A stretch of 5,133 nt of DNA from NCBI GenBank assembly GCA_024643945.1, contig JAHELX010000491.1:1-5133 (forward strand). The letters run 5' to 3'. The first letter of the stretch is position 1. Every line of letters starts with the position of its first letter. Source of the stretch: Anaerolineales bacterium. Its GTDB lineage: Bacteria > Chloroflexota > Anaerolineae > 4572-78 > NAK82. The notes below the pieces were generated by a model. That model was not told the DNA's origin. It searched no databases and was given only the letters and a program-made list of their open reading frames with translations. Shown here piece after piece: positions 1-5,133 of this stretch. Position numbers and translations under genes: made by a program.

Positions 1-1155
1 GTCCAGCGGATCATACATGTACTGGTCAGGCGAGCACTGCTCGGGCGCTGTTTCGTCCAGAGTCCCTGAGTGGAAAACATCATGCGCCTGCCCGTTGACC
101 GAGCTGAGATACAGACGCAGCGTGGCATCTGAAATCGCTTCGAGACTGTCCGCGTACTTCCACTCCTCCGCGCCCATCAGGTAATACGCCACCCGCTTCT
201 TGAGGAACTCGGGCTTCGGGCCGCCTTTGAGCATCCAATCGTACCACTCTTTGTGCAGTTTGTTCATGTCGAGCAAGCAGGCCTCACCAAACTTCAGCCC
301 GCCAAATTCTTTGTTGGGTGTCCGCGTTCCGGCGTGATCCCACGGCCCGATGATGAGATAGTGCTGGTCGCGCGCCGGCGAGGCCGATTGCATATGTTGG
401 TGATAGTAATGCATCGCGCCGGGCTGATCGTCATCGTAATGGCCGGTGATGGACAGGATTGGTAGGTTGATGCGGCCGTATTCCTCCAGGGTCAGCTTCA
501 TGCGATCCCAATACTCGTCGGGGGTAGGGTGCTGGAGCCATGTCTGAAAGTGTGTGGTCATGTTGCCGACGATCTGGTCGAGTTCCTTGAAGGGGCGGTG
601 GCTCAGGTAGCGCTCCCGGAACTTCTCAATCCAGACCGACGCCTCGGCGAAGAGAGTCGCGTTGCCTGTCACACCACTGGTGAGCGTGAGCCACTGCATC
701 TCGTAGAGAAAGAAGATATTCTTGAAGAAGGGGAAATCCACCGCCGAATGCGCCGATGCGACCGGGACGATGGTCTTGAGATGAGGTGGAAATTCCTTGA
801 GTGTCATCCACTGGTCAAAGCCCCCGTAAGAGCCGCCCCACATCGTCACCGCGCCGTTGCACCATGGCTGGCTGTCCAGCCACTCAACAATGTCGTGGCC
901 GTCGCGCCCCTCGTTCACAAAGGGCTCGAACTCGCCCTCAGAGTTACCGCGCCCCCGGCAATCCACCAGGGCGAACGCGTAACCCTTCTGGGCAAAGTAC
1001 CACGCGGGCGGATGATAGCTGTCGCTGATATAAGGTGTCAGGGTGAAAATGACGGGTGTCGGCTCAGGAGCCTTGGGCTTGTAGACGGTGGCGTTCAGCC
1101 GTACCCCATCGCCCATGGGGATCTTGACACCCCACATAAAGTCAATATTTTCCAC
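1..1155 (-). CDS. CocE/NonD-family alpha/beta serine hydrolase (X-Pro dipeptidyl-peptidase S15-like), 3' end outside the window
   Basis: The minus-strand frame is open from a GTG at 1155 to the window edge, giving 385 residues with no stop. The catalytic triad of the CocE/S15 family can be read: the nucleophile elbow GGSYGG at residues 107-112 (Ser109), the acid in ITGHYDDD (about Asp241), and the histidine in IIGPWDHAG (His274). DCRGRGNSEG at 65-74 is the family's conserved segment before the elbow. Residues 142-235 form the helical cap insertion, and from about 322 (RVAYYLMGAEEWK) the C-terminal jelly-roll domain begins. Members usually have about 550-650 residues, so roughly the last third is missing. 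GTG is chosen because AGGGAGGG lies 5 nt upstream; the next in-frame ATG, codon 7, has no such site. There is no signal peptide, so the enzyme is probably cytoplasmic. Relatives hydrolyse esters or amides, such as cocaine esterase, glutaryl-7-ACA acylase and X-Pro peptidases. The substrate cannot be told here. It is transcribed divergently from the aminotransferase gene. Confidence 0.93.
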   Translation of the reverse strand, partial: MENIDFMWGVKIPMGDGVRLNATVYKPKAPEPTPVIFTLTPYISDSYHPPAWYFAQKGYAFALVDCRGRGNSEGEFEPFVNEGRDGHDIVEWLDSQPWCNGAVTMWGGSYGGFDQWMTLKEFPPHLKTIVPVASAHSAVDFPFFKNIFFLYEMQWLTLTSGVTGNATLFAEASVWIEKFRERYLSHRPFKELDQIVGNMTTHFQTWLQHPTPDEYWDRMKLTLEEYGRINLPILSITGHYDDDQPGAMHYYHQHMQSASPARDQHYLIIGPWDHAGTRTPNKEFGGLKFGEACLLDMNKLHKEWYDWMLKGGPKPEFLKKRVAYYLMGAEEWKYADSLEAISDATLRLYLSSVNGQAHDVFHSGTLDETAPEQCSPDQYMYDPLD

Positions 1156-1158
1156 TCT

Positions 1159-1167
1159 TCCCTCCCT
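1159..1167 (-). promoter_or_regulatory. Ribosome-binding site of the CocE-family hydrolase gene
   Basis: On the minus strand AGGGAGGGA ends 3 nt before the GTG at 1155, with its GGAGG core 5 nt away. This strong Shine-Dalgarno match decides the start codon over the in-frame ATG at codon 7. The left target-site duplication of the miniature element begins only 5 bp further upstream (1173), so the element was inserted right behind the translation start signals. Confidence 0.75.
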
Positions 1168-1172
1168 GTGGT

Positions 1173-1181
1173 CTCAACATC
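1173..1181. repeat. Left target-site duplication
   Basis: CTCAACATC lies directly outside the left terminal inverted repeat and is identical to 1316-1324. The bases on either side of the two copies differ (T versus C before, G versus A after), so the repeat is bounded at 9 bp. Confidence 0.82.
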
Positions 1182-1208
1182 GGGTGTATTTCAGTTTGGG
1201 GGCAAACC
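1182..1208. repeat. Left terminal inverted repeat of the miniature element
   Basis: It begins GGGTGTATTTCAGTTTGG. The reverse complement matches 1289-1315 at 23 of 27 positions; the four differences are scattered. The outermost three bases (GGG/CCC) are paired. Confidence 0.82.
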
Positions 1209-1288
1209 CCTCCCCAACGCGGAGAAGGGAGCAATTCCCCCTTCCCTGGTAGCCTGTCCCTGCAAAGGGGGGAAGGGGCTGGGGGTTA

Positions 1289-1315
1289 GGTCTGCCCCCG
1301 AAGTGAAATGCACCC
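1289..1315. repeat. Right terminal inverted repeat of the miniature element
   Basis: It ends CCGAAGTGAAATGCACCC and mirrors 1182-1208 with four mismatches. It is followed immediately by the second copy of the 9-bp target duplication. Confidence 0.82.
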
Positions 1316-1324
1316 CTCAACATC
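1316..1324. repeat. Right target-site duplication
   Basis: This is the second perfect copy of CTCAACATC, abutting the right inverted repeat. Removing 1182-1324 restores a predicted empty site reading GTCTCAACATCAAGCGG across the junction. Confidence 0.82.
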
Positions 1325-1331
1325 AAGCGGC

Positions 1332-1360
1332 TTGCATCCGGCGCCGTTGTGGTGTAAATT
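1332..1360 (+). promoter_or_regulatory. Candidate sigma-70-type promoter for the aminotransferase operon
   Basis: TTGCAT (1332-1337) and TAAATT (1355-1360) are separated by 17 bp, about 78 bp upstream of the aminotransferase ATG. The matches are only 3/6 and 4/6 to the consensus. A better -10 hexamer, TATCAT (1362-1367), lies close by but has no -35 box at a fitting distance. The stretch is the most A/T-rich part of the intergenic region and lies just outside the miniature element, so it is the likeliest place for the promoter, but the exact boxes are a guess. Confidence 0.3.
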
Positions 1361-1426
1361 CTATCATTAGTGCCTGTCGAAGCCAAATTGATTGGTTCCT
1401 TTTTGCCCTATCCTCGTTCATTTCAC

Positions 1427-1432
1427 AGGAGA
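1427..1432 (+). promoter_or_regulatory. Ribosome-binding site of the aminotransferase gene
   Basis: AGGAGA ends 5 nt before the ATG at 1438. It fixes this start, although the reading frame is open far upstream, where it is only the antisense of the hydrolase gene and the miniature element. Confidence 0.8.
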
Positions 1433-1437
1433 CGTCA

Positions 1438-2565
1438 ATGACCCAATTTCAGCCCTTCGCCCTGGAACGCTGGATGTCCCAATTTGAGCAGGAGGTCGAG
1501 TACAATCTGTCCGAAAGCGGCGTGCATCCGCTGTCGCTGAGTGAGCTGCTGGGCGGCGACCCCCGCATGGTAGACAGGTTGCTGGCTACCGGCCTGGGTT
1601 ATCCGCACGTCAACGGCATTCCCGAACTGCGCCAAAACATCGCCAACCTGTACCATGGCGCCGGTCCCGACAACGTCCTGGTAACCGTCGGCGCGGCCGA
1701 GGCCAACTACATCACCACCCGCACCATGCTGGCAGCCGGGGATGAAATCGTCGTCATGCTGCCCAACTACATGCAAATCTGGGGAGTCGCCAAAAACCAC
1801 GGCCTTAAGGTCAAGACCTTTCACCTGCTTGAAGAAAAGGGCTGGGCGCCCGACGTGGCCGAACTCGAGGCGGCCGTCACGCCGCACACCAGGCTGATCG
1901 CCGTCTGCAACCCCAACAACCCTACCGGGCGTATTTTGACCGAAGCCGAAATGGATGCCATCGTGGCCTGCGCCGATCGCGTCGGCGCCTGGATCCTGGC
2001 CGACGAGGTGTATCGCGGCGCCGACCGCCTGTCGGACCAGGAAAATCCGTCCTTTTACGGGCGCTACGACCGGGTGCTGGCCATGGGCAGCATGAGCAAG
2101 GCCTACGGCCTGCCGGGGCTGCGCCTGGGCTGGGTGGTGGCTCCGCCGGACACCATCCAAGCTATCTGGATGCGCCACGAATACACCACCATCAGCGCCA
2201 CCATGCTCTCCAACATCCTGGCCGCCATCGCACTGTCGCCGGAGGTGCGCCCGCGCCTGCTGGAGCGCACCCGCCGCTACATCCGGCTTGGCTATCCGAT
2301 TCTGCAAAAGTGGATGGAGAGCCACGCCGATACCTTCAGCCTGAGGCCGCCAGATGCCGCCGCCATCGCTTTCGTCCGTTATCACCTGGACATCAACTCC
2401 ACCGAGCTGGCCCAACGCCTGCGCCGGGAAAAGAGCGTGCTCATCGTGCCCGGCGACCACTTTGGGTTGGATCACTTCCTGCGCATCGCCTTTGGTTTGC
2501 CCAAAGACTACCTGGTGCCTGCATTGGACCGGATTCACGAGTTGGTGCTCGAGTTGGGCGGGTAG
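1438..2565 (+). CDS. PLP-dependent class I/II aminotransferase, VioD (capreomycidine synthase)-like branch
   Basis: A 375-residue fold-type I PLP enzyme, full length for the family. The Schiff-base lysine is Lys221 in SMSKAYGLPGLRLGW. Other landmarks are GAAEAN at 85-90 (phosphate-cup region), CNPNNPTG at 157-164 (Asn161 facing the pyridine ring), ILADEVYRG at 186-194 (Asp189 for the ring nitrogen, Tyr192), Arg229 for the phosphate, and Arg349 in FLRIAFG for the substrate carboxylate. The N-terminus (LERWMSQFE, then SESGVHPLSLSELL) and the C-terminal VLIVPGDHFG resemble, from memory, the capreomycidine synthase VioD rather than ordinary aspartate aminotransferases. VioD cyclises 3-hydroxyarginine; most bacterial members of this branch are uncharacterised, so transamination of an unknown amino acid is an equally fair guess. 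The ATG is set by AGGAGA upstream. It is probably the first gene of an operon, with the ComB homologue starting 8 bp after its stop. Cytoplasmic. Confidence 0.93.
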   Translation: MTQFQPFALERWMSQFEQEVEYNLSESGVHPLSLSELLGGDPRMVDRLLATGLGYPHVNGIPELRQNIANLYHGAGPDNVLVTVGAAEANYITTRTMLAAGDEIVVMLPNYMQIWGVAKNHGLKVKTFHLLEEKGWAPDVAELEAAVTPHTRLIAVCNPNNPTGRILTEAEMDAIVACADRVGAWILADEVYRGADRLSDQENPSFYGRYDRVLAMGSMSKAYGLPGLRLGWVVAPPDTIQAIWMRHEYTTISATMLSNILAAIALSPEVRPRLLERTRRYIRLGYPILQKWMESHADTFSLRPPDAAAIAFVRYHLDINSTELAQRLRREKSVLIVPGDHFGLDHFLRIAFGLPKDYLVPALDRIHELVLELGG

Positions 2566-2573
2566 CCGGCACC

Positions 2574-3293
2574 ATGAACATCGAGCGAGCTACCCTGGAG
2601 ACGTGCCATGAGGCCACGGACACCGTCGTCGTCATCGACGTACTGCGCGCCTTCACCACCGCCGCCTACGCCTTTGCTGCCGGGGCCGTCGACATCCGGC
2701 CCGTGGCAACGGTCGAGGAAGCCCTGGCGCTGCGCGCGCAAAACCCCGGCTGGCTGGTGATGGGTGAAGTCGGTGGCCGGCCGGTGGCGGGCTTCGACTT
2801 CGGCAATTCGCCCGCCGCATTCCTGGATGTGGATCTGTCGGGGCGGCACCTGGTGCAGCGCACCAGCGCCGGCACCCAGGGCGTGATGCGCAGCCGAAAC
2901 GCCCGGCGACTGCTGGTCGCCAGCCTGGTGGTTGCGGGAGCCACAGCCGAGACCATCCGCCGCCACGCGCCAGAGACGGTGACGTTCGTGATTACCGGCG
3001 CGCGGCCGGACCGACCGGGCGACGAAGACGCGGCCTGCGCCGACTACCTGGAGGCGCTGCTGACCGGGGCACCCGTCGACCGGGGGGCCATCATGCGCCG
3101 CGTGCGCCAGTCCTGGGCAGGCCGGCTGTTCACCCGGGCAGACCCGGCCTTCCCGGCCGCCGACCTGGAATGCGCCCTGGACATCGATCACTTCAACTTC
3201 GCGCTGGAGGTCCGCCAGCGGGAGGGGCAGCATATCATACGCCCGGCGGCATGGGCTGCCGGACGCGAAGAGGGACCTGACAAACTCTATTAA
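2574..3293 (+). CDS. comB: 2-phosphosulfolactate phosphatase family protein (ComB homologue)
   Basis: A 239-residue protein, the usual size for the ComB family. Recognisable segments are VVVIDVLRAFTTAAYAFAAG at 18-37 with its conserved Asp22 and Arg25, MGEVGGRPVAGFDFGNSP at 63-80, LVQRTSAGTQG at 93-103, and the Asp/Glu-rich GDEDAACADYLEALL at 149-163. In methanogens ComB is a Mg2+-dependent acid phosphatase that turns 2-phosphosulfolactate into sulfolactate for coenzyme M. The family is widespread in bacteria that make no coenzyme M, where its substrate is mostly unknown, and no other coenzyme M gene is visible here. The start ATG lies 8 bp after the aminotransferase stop and gives the typical short N-terminus (MNIERA). 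Only a weak GGGCGGG (2556-2562) precedes it, inside the end of the upstream gene, which suggests translational coupling. The family call is firm; the reaction is not. Confidence 0.9.
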   Translation: MNIERATLETCHEATDTVVVIDVLRAFTTAAYAFAAGAVDIRPVATVEEALALRAQNPGWLVMGEVGGRPVAGFDFGNSPAAFLDVDLSGRHLVQRTSAGTQGVMRSRNARRLLVASLVVAGATAETIRRHAPETVTFVITGARPDRPGDEDAACADYLEALLTGAPVDRGAIMRRVRQSWAGRLFTRADPAFPAADLECALDIDHFNFALEVRQREGQHIIRPAAWAAGREEGPDKLY

Positions 3294-3307
3294 AATCTGT
3301 CGGCTCT

Positions 3308-3315
3308 GGGGAGGG
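3308..3315 (+). promoter_or_regulatory. Ribosome-binding site of the S51 peptidase gene
   Basis: GGGGAGGG lies 7 nt before the ATG at 3323, and a second purine stretch AGAGGA touches the start codon. The site lies within the 29-bp gap after the comB homologue, so this gene has its own strong initiation signal. Confidence 0.7.
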
Positions 3316-3322
3316 CAGAGGA

Positions 3323-4024
3323 ATGGCGGTTCGCAACCTTCTTTTCTTGCTAGGTGGCAGCAGTTCCATCTTTGATAGGGTCGCCGAGGAGTTTGTCCCG
3401 GCCGCGGGTGGCAGTGAGGCCACAATTGCTCTCCTGTTGGCAGGAGCACCCGGATGGGAAGATTTCTTGCCCGAATACACTCGGCCCTGGACACGGCGCG
3501 GCGTGCCTCGATATGAGGTCATCGTACCGGCCGCAAACGGCGCCTTGGACCTGGACGCAGTATCGGCTAAGCTGCGCGCAGCGACCGGCATCTTCATCGG
3601 TGGAGGAGACACGACTGTCTATCATCGTTTATATGCCACCCAGCCGATTCGGGGCATAATCCGTGAGCGCTATCAAAAGGGTGTCCCCCTGGCCGGTCTG
3701 TCTGCCGGAGCCTTGATCGCGCCCGAGGTGTGTGCCATACCCCCGGAAGATACAGGCGATGCTTCGGTCAGAATCGTGACCGGTCTGGGCCTCGTCAGCG
3801 ATCTCATTCTGGGGGTCCATTTCACCCAGTGGAATGCCTTGCCCCACGTTTTGGAGGCTATGGCCAGGACCCGGACGGCGCTTGGGCTGGGCATCGACGA
3901 AGCTGCCTGTGCTCTGCTTGAGGACGGTCAGCTCAAACGGGTTTTGGGCCGGTCTGTTTACGAGATTGTGATGACCGATTTTGAAGCCAGTGCTCACAGG
4001 ATAACCGAAACCGCCCGCCGGTGA
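3323..4024 (+). CDS. Peptidase S51 family protein (cyanophycinase / dipeptidase E-like, class I glutamine amidotransferase fold)
   Basis: A 233-residue protein. The serine nucleophile is Ser127 in the GxSAG elbow GLSAGALIAP (125-134). It is preceded by the glycine-rich loop IFIGGGDTTVYHRL (90-103), close to the GGGN/GGD segment of dipeptidase E and cyanophycinase. His166 in LGVHFTQWN sits where the S51 catalytic histidine occurs, and GLGIDEAACALLEDG (188-202) matches the GIDE segment of cyanophycinases. The length is nearer dipeptidase E (about 230) than cyanophycinase (about 270 or more), so either an Asp-X dipeptidase or a beta-aspartyl peptidase is possible. No signal peptide is seen, so it is probably cytoplasmic. 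It follows the comB homologue by 29 bp on the same strand and likely shares its transcript. By eye its codons carry more A/T at third positions than the two genes before it, which may mean a separate origin. Its stop lies 6 bp from the stop of convergent tex. Confidence 0.88.
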   Translation: MAVRNLLFLLGGSSSIFDRVAEEFVPAAGGSEATIALLLAGAPGWEDFLPEYTRPWTRRGVPRYEVIVPAANGALDLDAVSAKLRAATGIFIGGGDTTVYHRLYATQPIRGIIRERYQKGVPLAGLSAGALIAPEVCAIPPEDTGDASVRIVTGLGLVSDLILGVHFTQWNALPHVLEAMARTRTALGLGIDEAACALLEDGQLKRVLGRSVYEIVMTDFEASAHRITETARR

Positions 4025-4030
4025 GTTGTG

Positions 4031-5133
4031 CTACTTCAGCTCCTTCATACTCAGTCCAATACGCCCTCGCTCCAGGTCCACATTGATCACCTTCACCGTC
4101 ACCACGTCTCCCACGCTGACCACCTCAAACGGGCTCTTTACGTAACGGTCGGCCATCTGGCTGATGTGCACCAGCCCGTCCTGCTTGACGCCGATGTCTA
4201 CGAACGCGCCGAAGTCTACCACATTACGCACCGTACCTTTGAGGATCATCCCCTCTTTCAGATCTTCCATCTTCAGCACATCCTGGCGCAGCAGGGGCGG
4301 CGGCAGCTCGTCGCGCGGGTCGCGGCCCGGCTTGCGTAGGGCTTCCAGGATGTCGACCAGGGTCGGCTCGCCCACTTCCAACAGACCCGCCAAATCGCTT
4401 AAATCCTCCTGACGACTCAGCCGCTCGATCCGAGCCGGCAGATCTCGCTCGTCGCCGCGCACGTCCAGGTACTCGAACAGCCGCTCGACCACCGGATAGC
4501 TTTCGGGGTGGATGAAGGTGTTGTCCAGTGGCCGCTCGCCGTCGGGGATCTTCAAAAAGCCGACCGCCTGCTGGTAGGTCTTCTCCCCCAGGCCCTTCAC
4601 CTTTTTCAGCTCTTCGCGGCGGTGGAAGGGGCCATGTTGCTCCCTGTGCTTGACGATCGCATCCGCCACCCGGCGGCTGACCCCGGCCACGTAGCTGAGC
4701 AGCGGCGCGCTGGCGGTGTTGACGTCCACCCCCACGTGGTTGACCGCGCTCTCCACCACCGTGTCTAATGTCTCGCCCAACCGCTTCTGATTCACGTCGT
4801 GCTGGTACAGGCCGACGCCGATGGATTTGGGGTCGATCTTGACCAGCTCAGCCAGCGGGTCTTGCAGGCGGCGCGCGATGGAGATGGCGCCTCGCATGCT
4901 GACGTCCAGGTCGGGAAACTCTTTGCGCGCCAGATCGCTGGCCGAGTAGACCGACGCCCCCGCTTCGCTCACGATCACGTAGGCAAGGTCTCTGACTTCT
5001 GACTTCTGACTTCTGACTTCTGAAATCAGTTCGGCCGCCAACTGCTCCGTCTCGCGGCTGGCGGTGCCGTTGCCGATGGCGATCACCTCCACACCTTGCT
5101 GGGTAATCAATTGGATCAGGATCGCCTTGGCTT
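4031..5133 (-). CDS. tex: Tex family transcription accessory / RNA-binding protein, C-terminal part
   Basis: The minus-strand frame is open from the window edge to a TAG at 4031-4033, giving 366 residues of a protein usually about 720-780 long, so the N-terminal half lies outside. In order: the end of the YqgF/RNase H-like domain with AIGNGTASRETE (18-29) and VSEAGASVYSAS (54-65); the family signature SIARRLQDPLAELVKIDPKSIGVG (84-107); the helix-hairpin-helix region with VGVDVNTAS (133-141) and LKKVKGLGEKT (175-185); and a C-terminal S1 domain from about 294 with GTVRNVVDFGAFVDIGVKQDGLVHIS (299-324). Tex binds nucleic acids and is tied to transcription in Bordetella and Pseudomonas. An in-frame TTG at 5110 is not the start, because the conserved frame continues upstream. 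An unusual insert encoded by a 7-bp tandem repeat lies at residues 37-47. Its end converges with the S51 gene 6 bp away. Confidence 0.95.
   Translation of the reverse strand, partial: AKAILIQLITQQGVEVIAIGNGTASRETEQLAAELISEVRSQKSEVRDLAYVIVSEAGASVYSASDLARKEFPDLDVSMRGAISIARRLQDPLAELVKIDPKSIGVGLYQHDVNQKRLGETLDTVVESAVNHVGVDVNTASAPLLSYVAGVSRRVADAIVKHREQHGPFHRREELKKVKGLGEKTYQQAVGFLKIPDGERPLDNTFIHPESYPVVERLFEYLDVRGDERDLPARIERLSRQEDLSDLAGLLEVGEPTLVDILEALRKPGRDPRDELPPPLLRQDVLKMEDLKEGMILKGTVRNVVDFGAFVDIGVKQDGLVHISQMADRYVKSPFEVVSVGDVVTVKVINVDLERGRIGLSMKELK
4991..5023 (-). repeat. 7-bp tandem repeat within tex (4.7 copies)
   Basis: Four perfect TCTGACT units (plus-strand reading) are followed by a partial TCTGA. 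In the tex direction the unit is a permutation of GAAGTCA, encoding SEVRSQKSEVR (visible residues 37-47). It falls between AAELI and DLAYVIVSEAG, in a variable linker of the YqgF-like domain. Compared with Pseudomonas Tex as remembered, this linker is about five residues longer. Because 7 is not a multiple of 3, the protein repeat is seven residues over three DNA units, and gain or loss of one unit would shift the frame. Confidence 0.95.

Larger units (their letters stand above)
1182..1315. mobile_element. Miniature inverted-repeat element (MITE-like), 134 bp, with 9-bp target-site duplication
   Basis: The element starts GGGTGTATTTC and ends GAAATGCACCC. Its outer 27 bp on each side (1182-1208 and 1289-1315) match as inverted repeats at 23 of 27 positions. 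It is flanked by perfect copies of CTCAACATC, which differ from their neighbours immediately outside, so the duplication is exactly 9 bp. Inside, CCCCTTCCC (1238-1246) pairs with GGGAAGGGG (1270-1278), and a smaller alternative hairpin GAAGGG/CCCTTC (1224-1229 with 1239-1244) is possible. There is no room for a transposase and no coding frame of its own, so it must have been mobilised in trans by a DDE transposase. Nine-base duplications are known for several families (for example IS4-type, IS1, IS256), so the parent cannot be named. It lies in the divergent promoter region between hydrolase and aminotransferase. Confidence 0.82.

Noticed and set aside
1224..1278. Intrinsic terminator within the intergenic region
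   Set aside because: The hairpins are G/C-rich but no T run follows them on either strand, and they lie between two divergent starts where no gene ends. They are better explained as the inside of the miniature element.
529..1437. Plus-strand open frame continuing upstream of the aminotransferase ATG (would give a 678-residue protein)
   Set aside because: The upstream part is antisense to the hydrolase gene, which has a complete catalytic triad, and it runs through the miniature element. The aminotransferase has a good ribosome-binding site and a typical N-terminus at 1438.
1435..2538. Minus-strand open frame of 367 codons opposite the aminotransferase
   Set aside because: Its translation is low-complexity, rich in Gly, His, Val and Gln, and shows no family motif, as expected for the shadow of a high-GC gene.
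3277..3296. Possible promoter CTGACA / TAAAAT before the S51 gene
   Set aside because: Both hexamers are good matches, but they are only 8 bp apart, and neither has a partner at 16-18 bp. TAAAAT overlaps the comB stop codon and is probably incidental.
2535..3494. Minus-strand open frame of 319 codons opposite comB and the start of the S51 gene
   Set aside because: It spans two well-supported genes on the other strand, has no recognisable motif, and is Cys/Pro/Arg-rich in the way antisense frames are.
4991..5023. CRISPR-like array
   Set aside because: The units are 7 bp, directly tandem without spacers, and lie in frame inside a conserved gene.
5108..5110. TTG start for the tex gene
   Set aside because: The upstream frame (AKAILIQ) stays open to the window edge and continues the Tex family sequence, so the gene is cut off by the window and does not begin here.

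Overview
This 5.1 kb window is high-GC bacterial DNA, densely packed with metabolic genes. Nothing in it fixes the taxon. A Tex protein, GTG start use and purine-rich Shine-Dalgarno sites point to Bacteria. The gene mix (CocE/NonD hydrolase, class I/II aminotransferase, ComB-like phosphatase, S51 peptidase) together with a G/C-run-rich miniature element would suit a Chloroflexota-type genome, but that is only a weak inference.

Layout. Positions 1-1155 (minus strand, running off the left edge) hold the N-terminal 385 residues of a CocE/NonD-family serine hydrolase with all three catalytic residues visible. The divergent intergenic region 1156-1437 contains a previously unlabelled miniature inverted-repeat element (1182-1315, 134 bp). 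It has 27-bp imperfect terminal inverted repeats and a perfect 9-bp target-site duplication (CTCAACATC at 1173-1181 and 1316-1324). It sits directly upstream of the ribosome-binding site of the hydrolase gene. On the plus strand follow three closely spaced genes that probably form one operon: a PLP-dependent aminotransferase resembling the capreomycidine synthase (VioD) branch (1438-2565), a 2-phosphosulfolactate phosphatase (ComB) homologue 8 bp downstream (2574-3293), and a compact S51 (cyanophycinase/dipeptidase E-like) peptidase after 29 bp (3323-4024). Six bases later, converging from the right, is the C-terminal half of tex (4031-5133, minus strand, running off the right edge).

Function. 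The three plus-strand genes look like amino-acid and small-acid metabolism, but no pathway can be assigned: the ComB family is common in bacteria that make no coenzyme M, and the substrate of the S51 enzyme is not readable. The hydrolase and tex look like independent transcription units.

The two most notable structures are not genes. One is the MITE with an intact target-site duplication. The other is a 7-bp tandem repeat (4.7 copies, 4991-5023) inside the tex coding sequence. Its length makes any single-unit change a frameshift, and it is open in all three frames in the tex orientation and closed in all three on the opposite strand.
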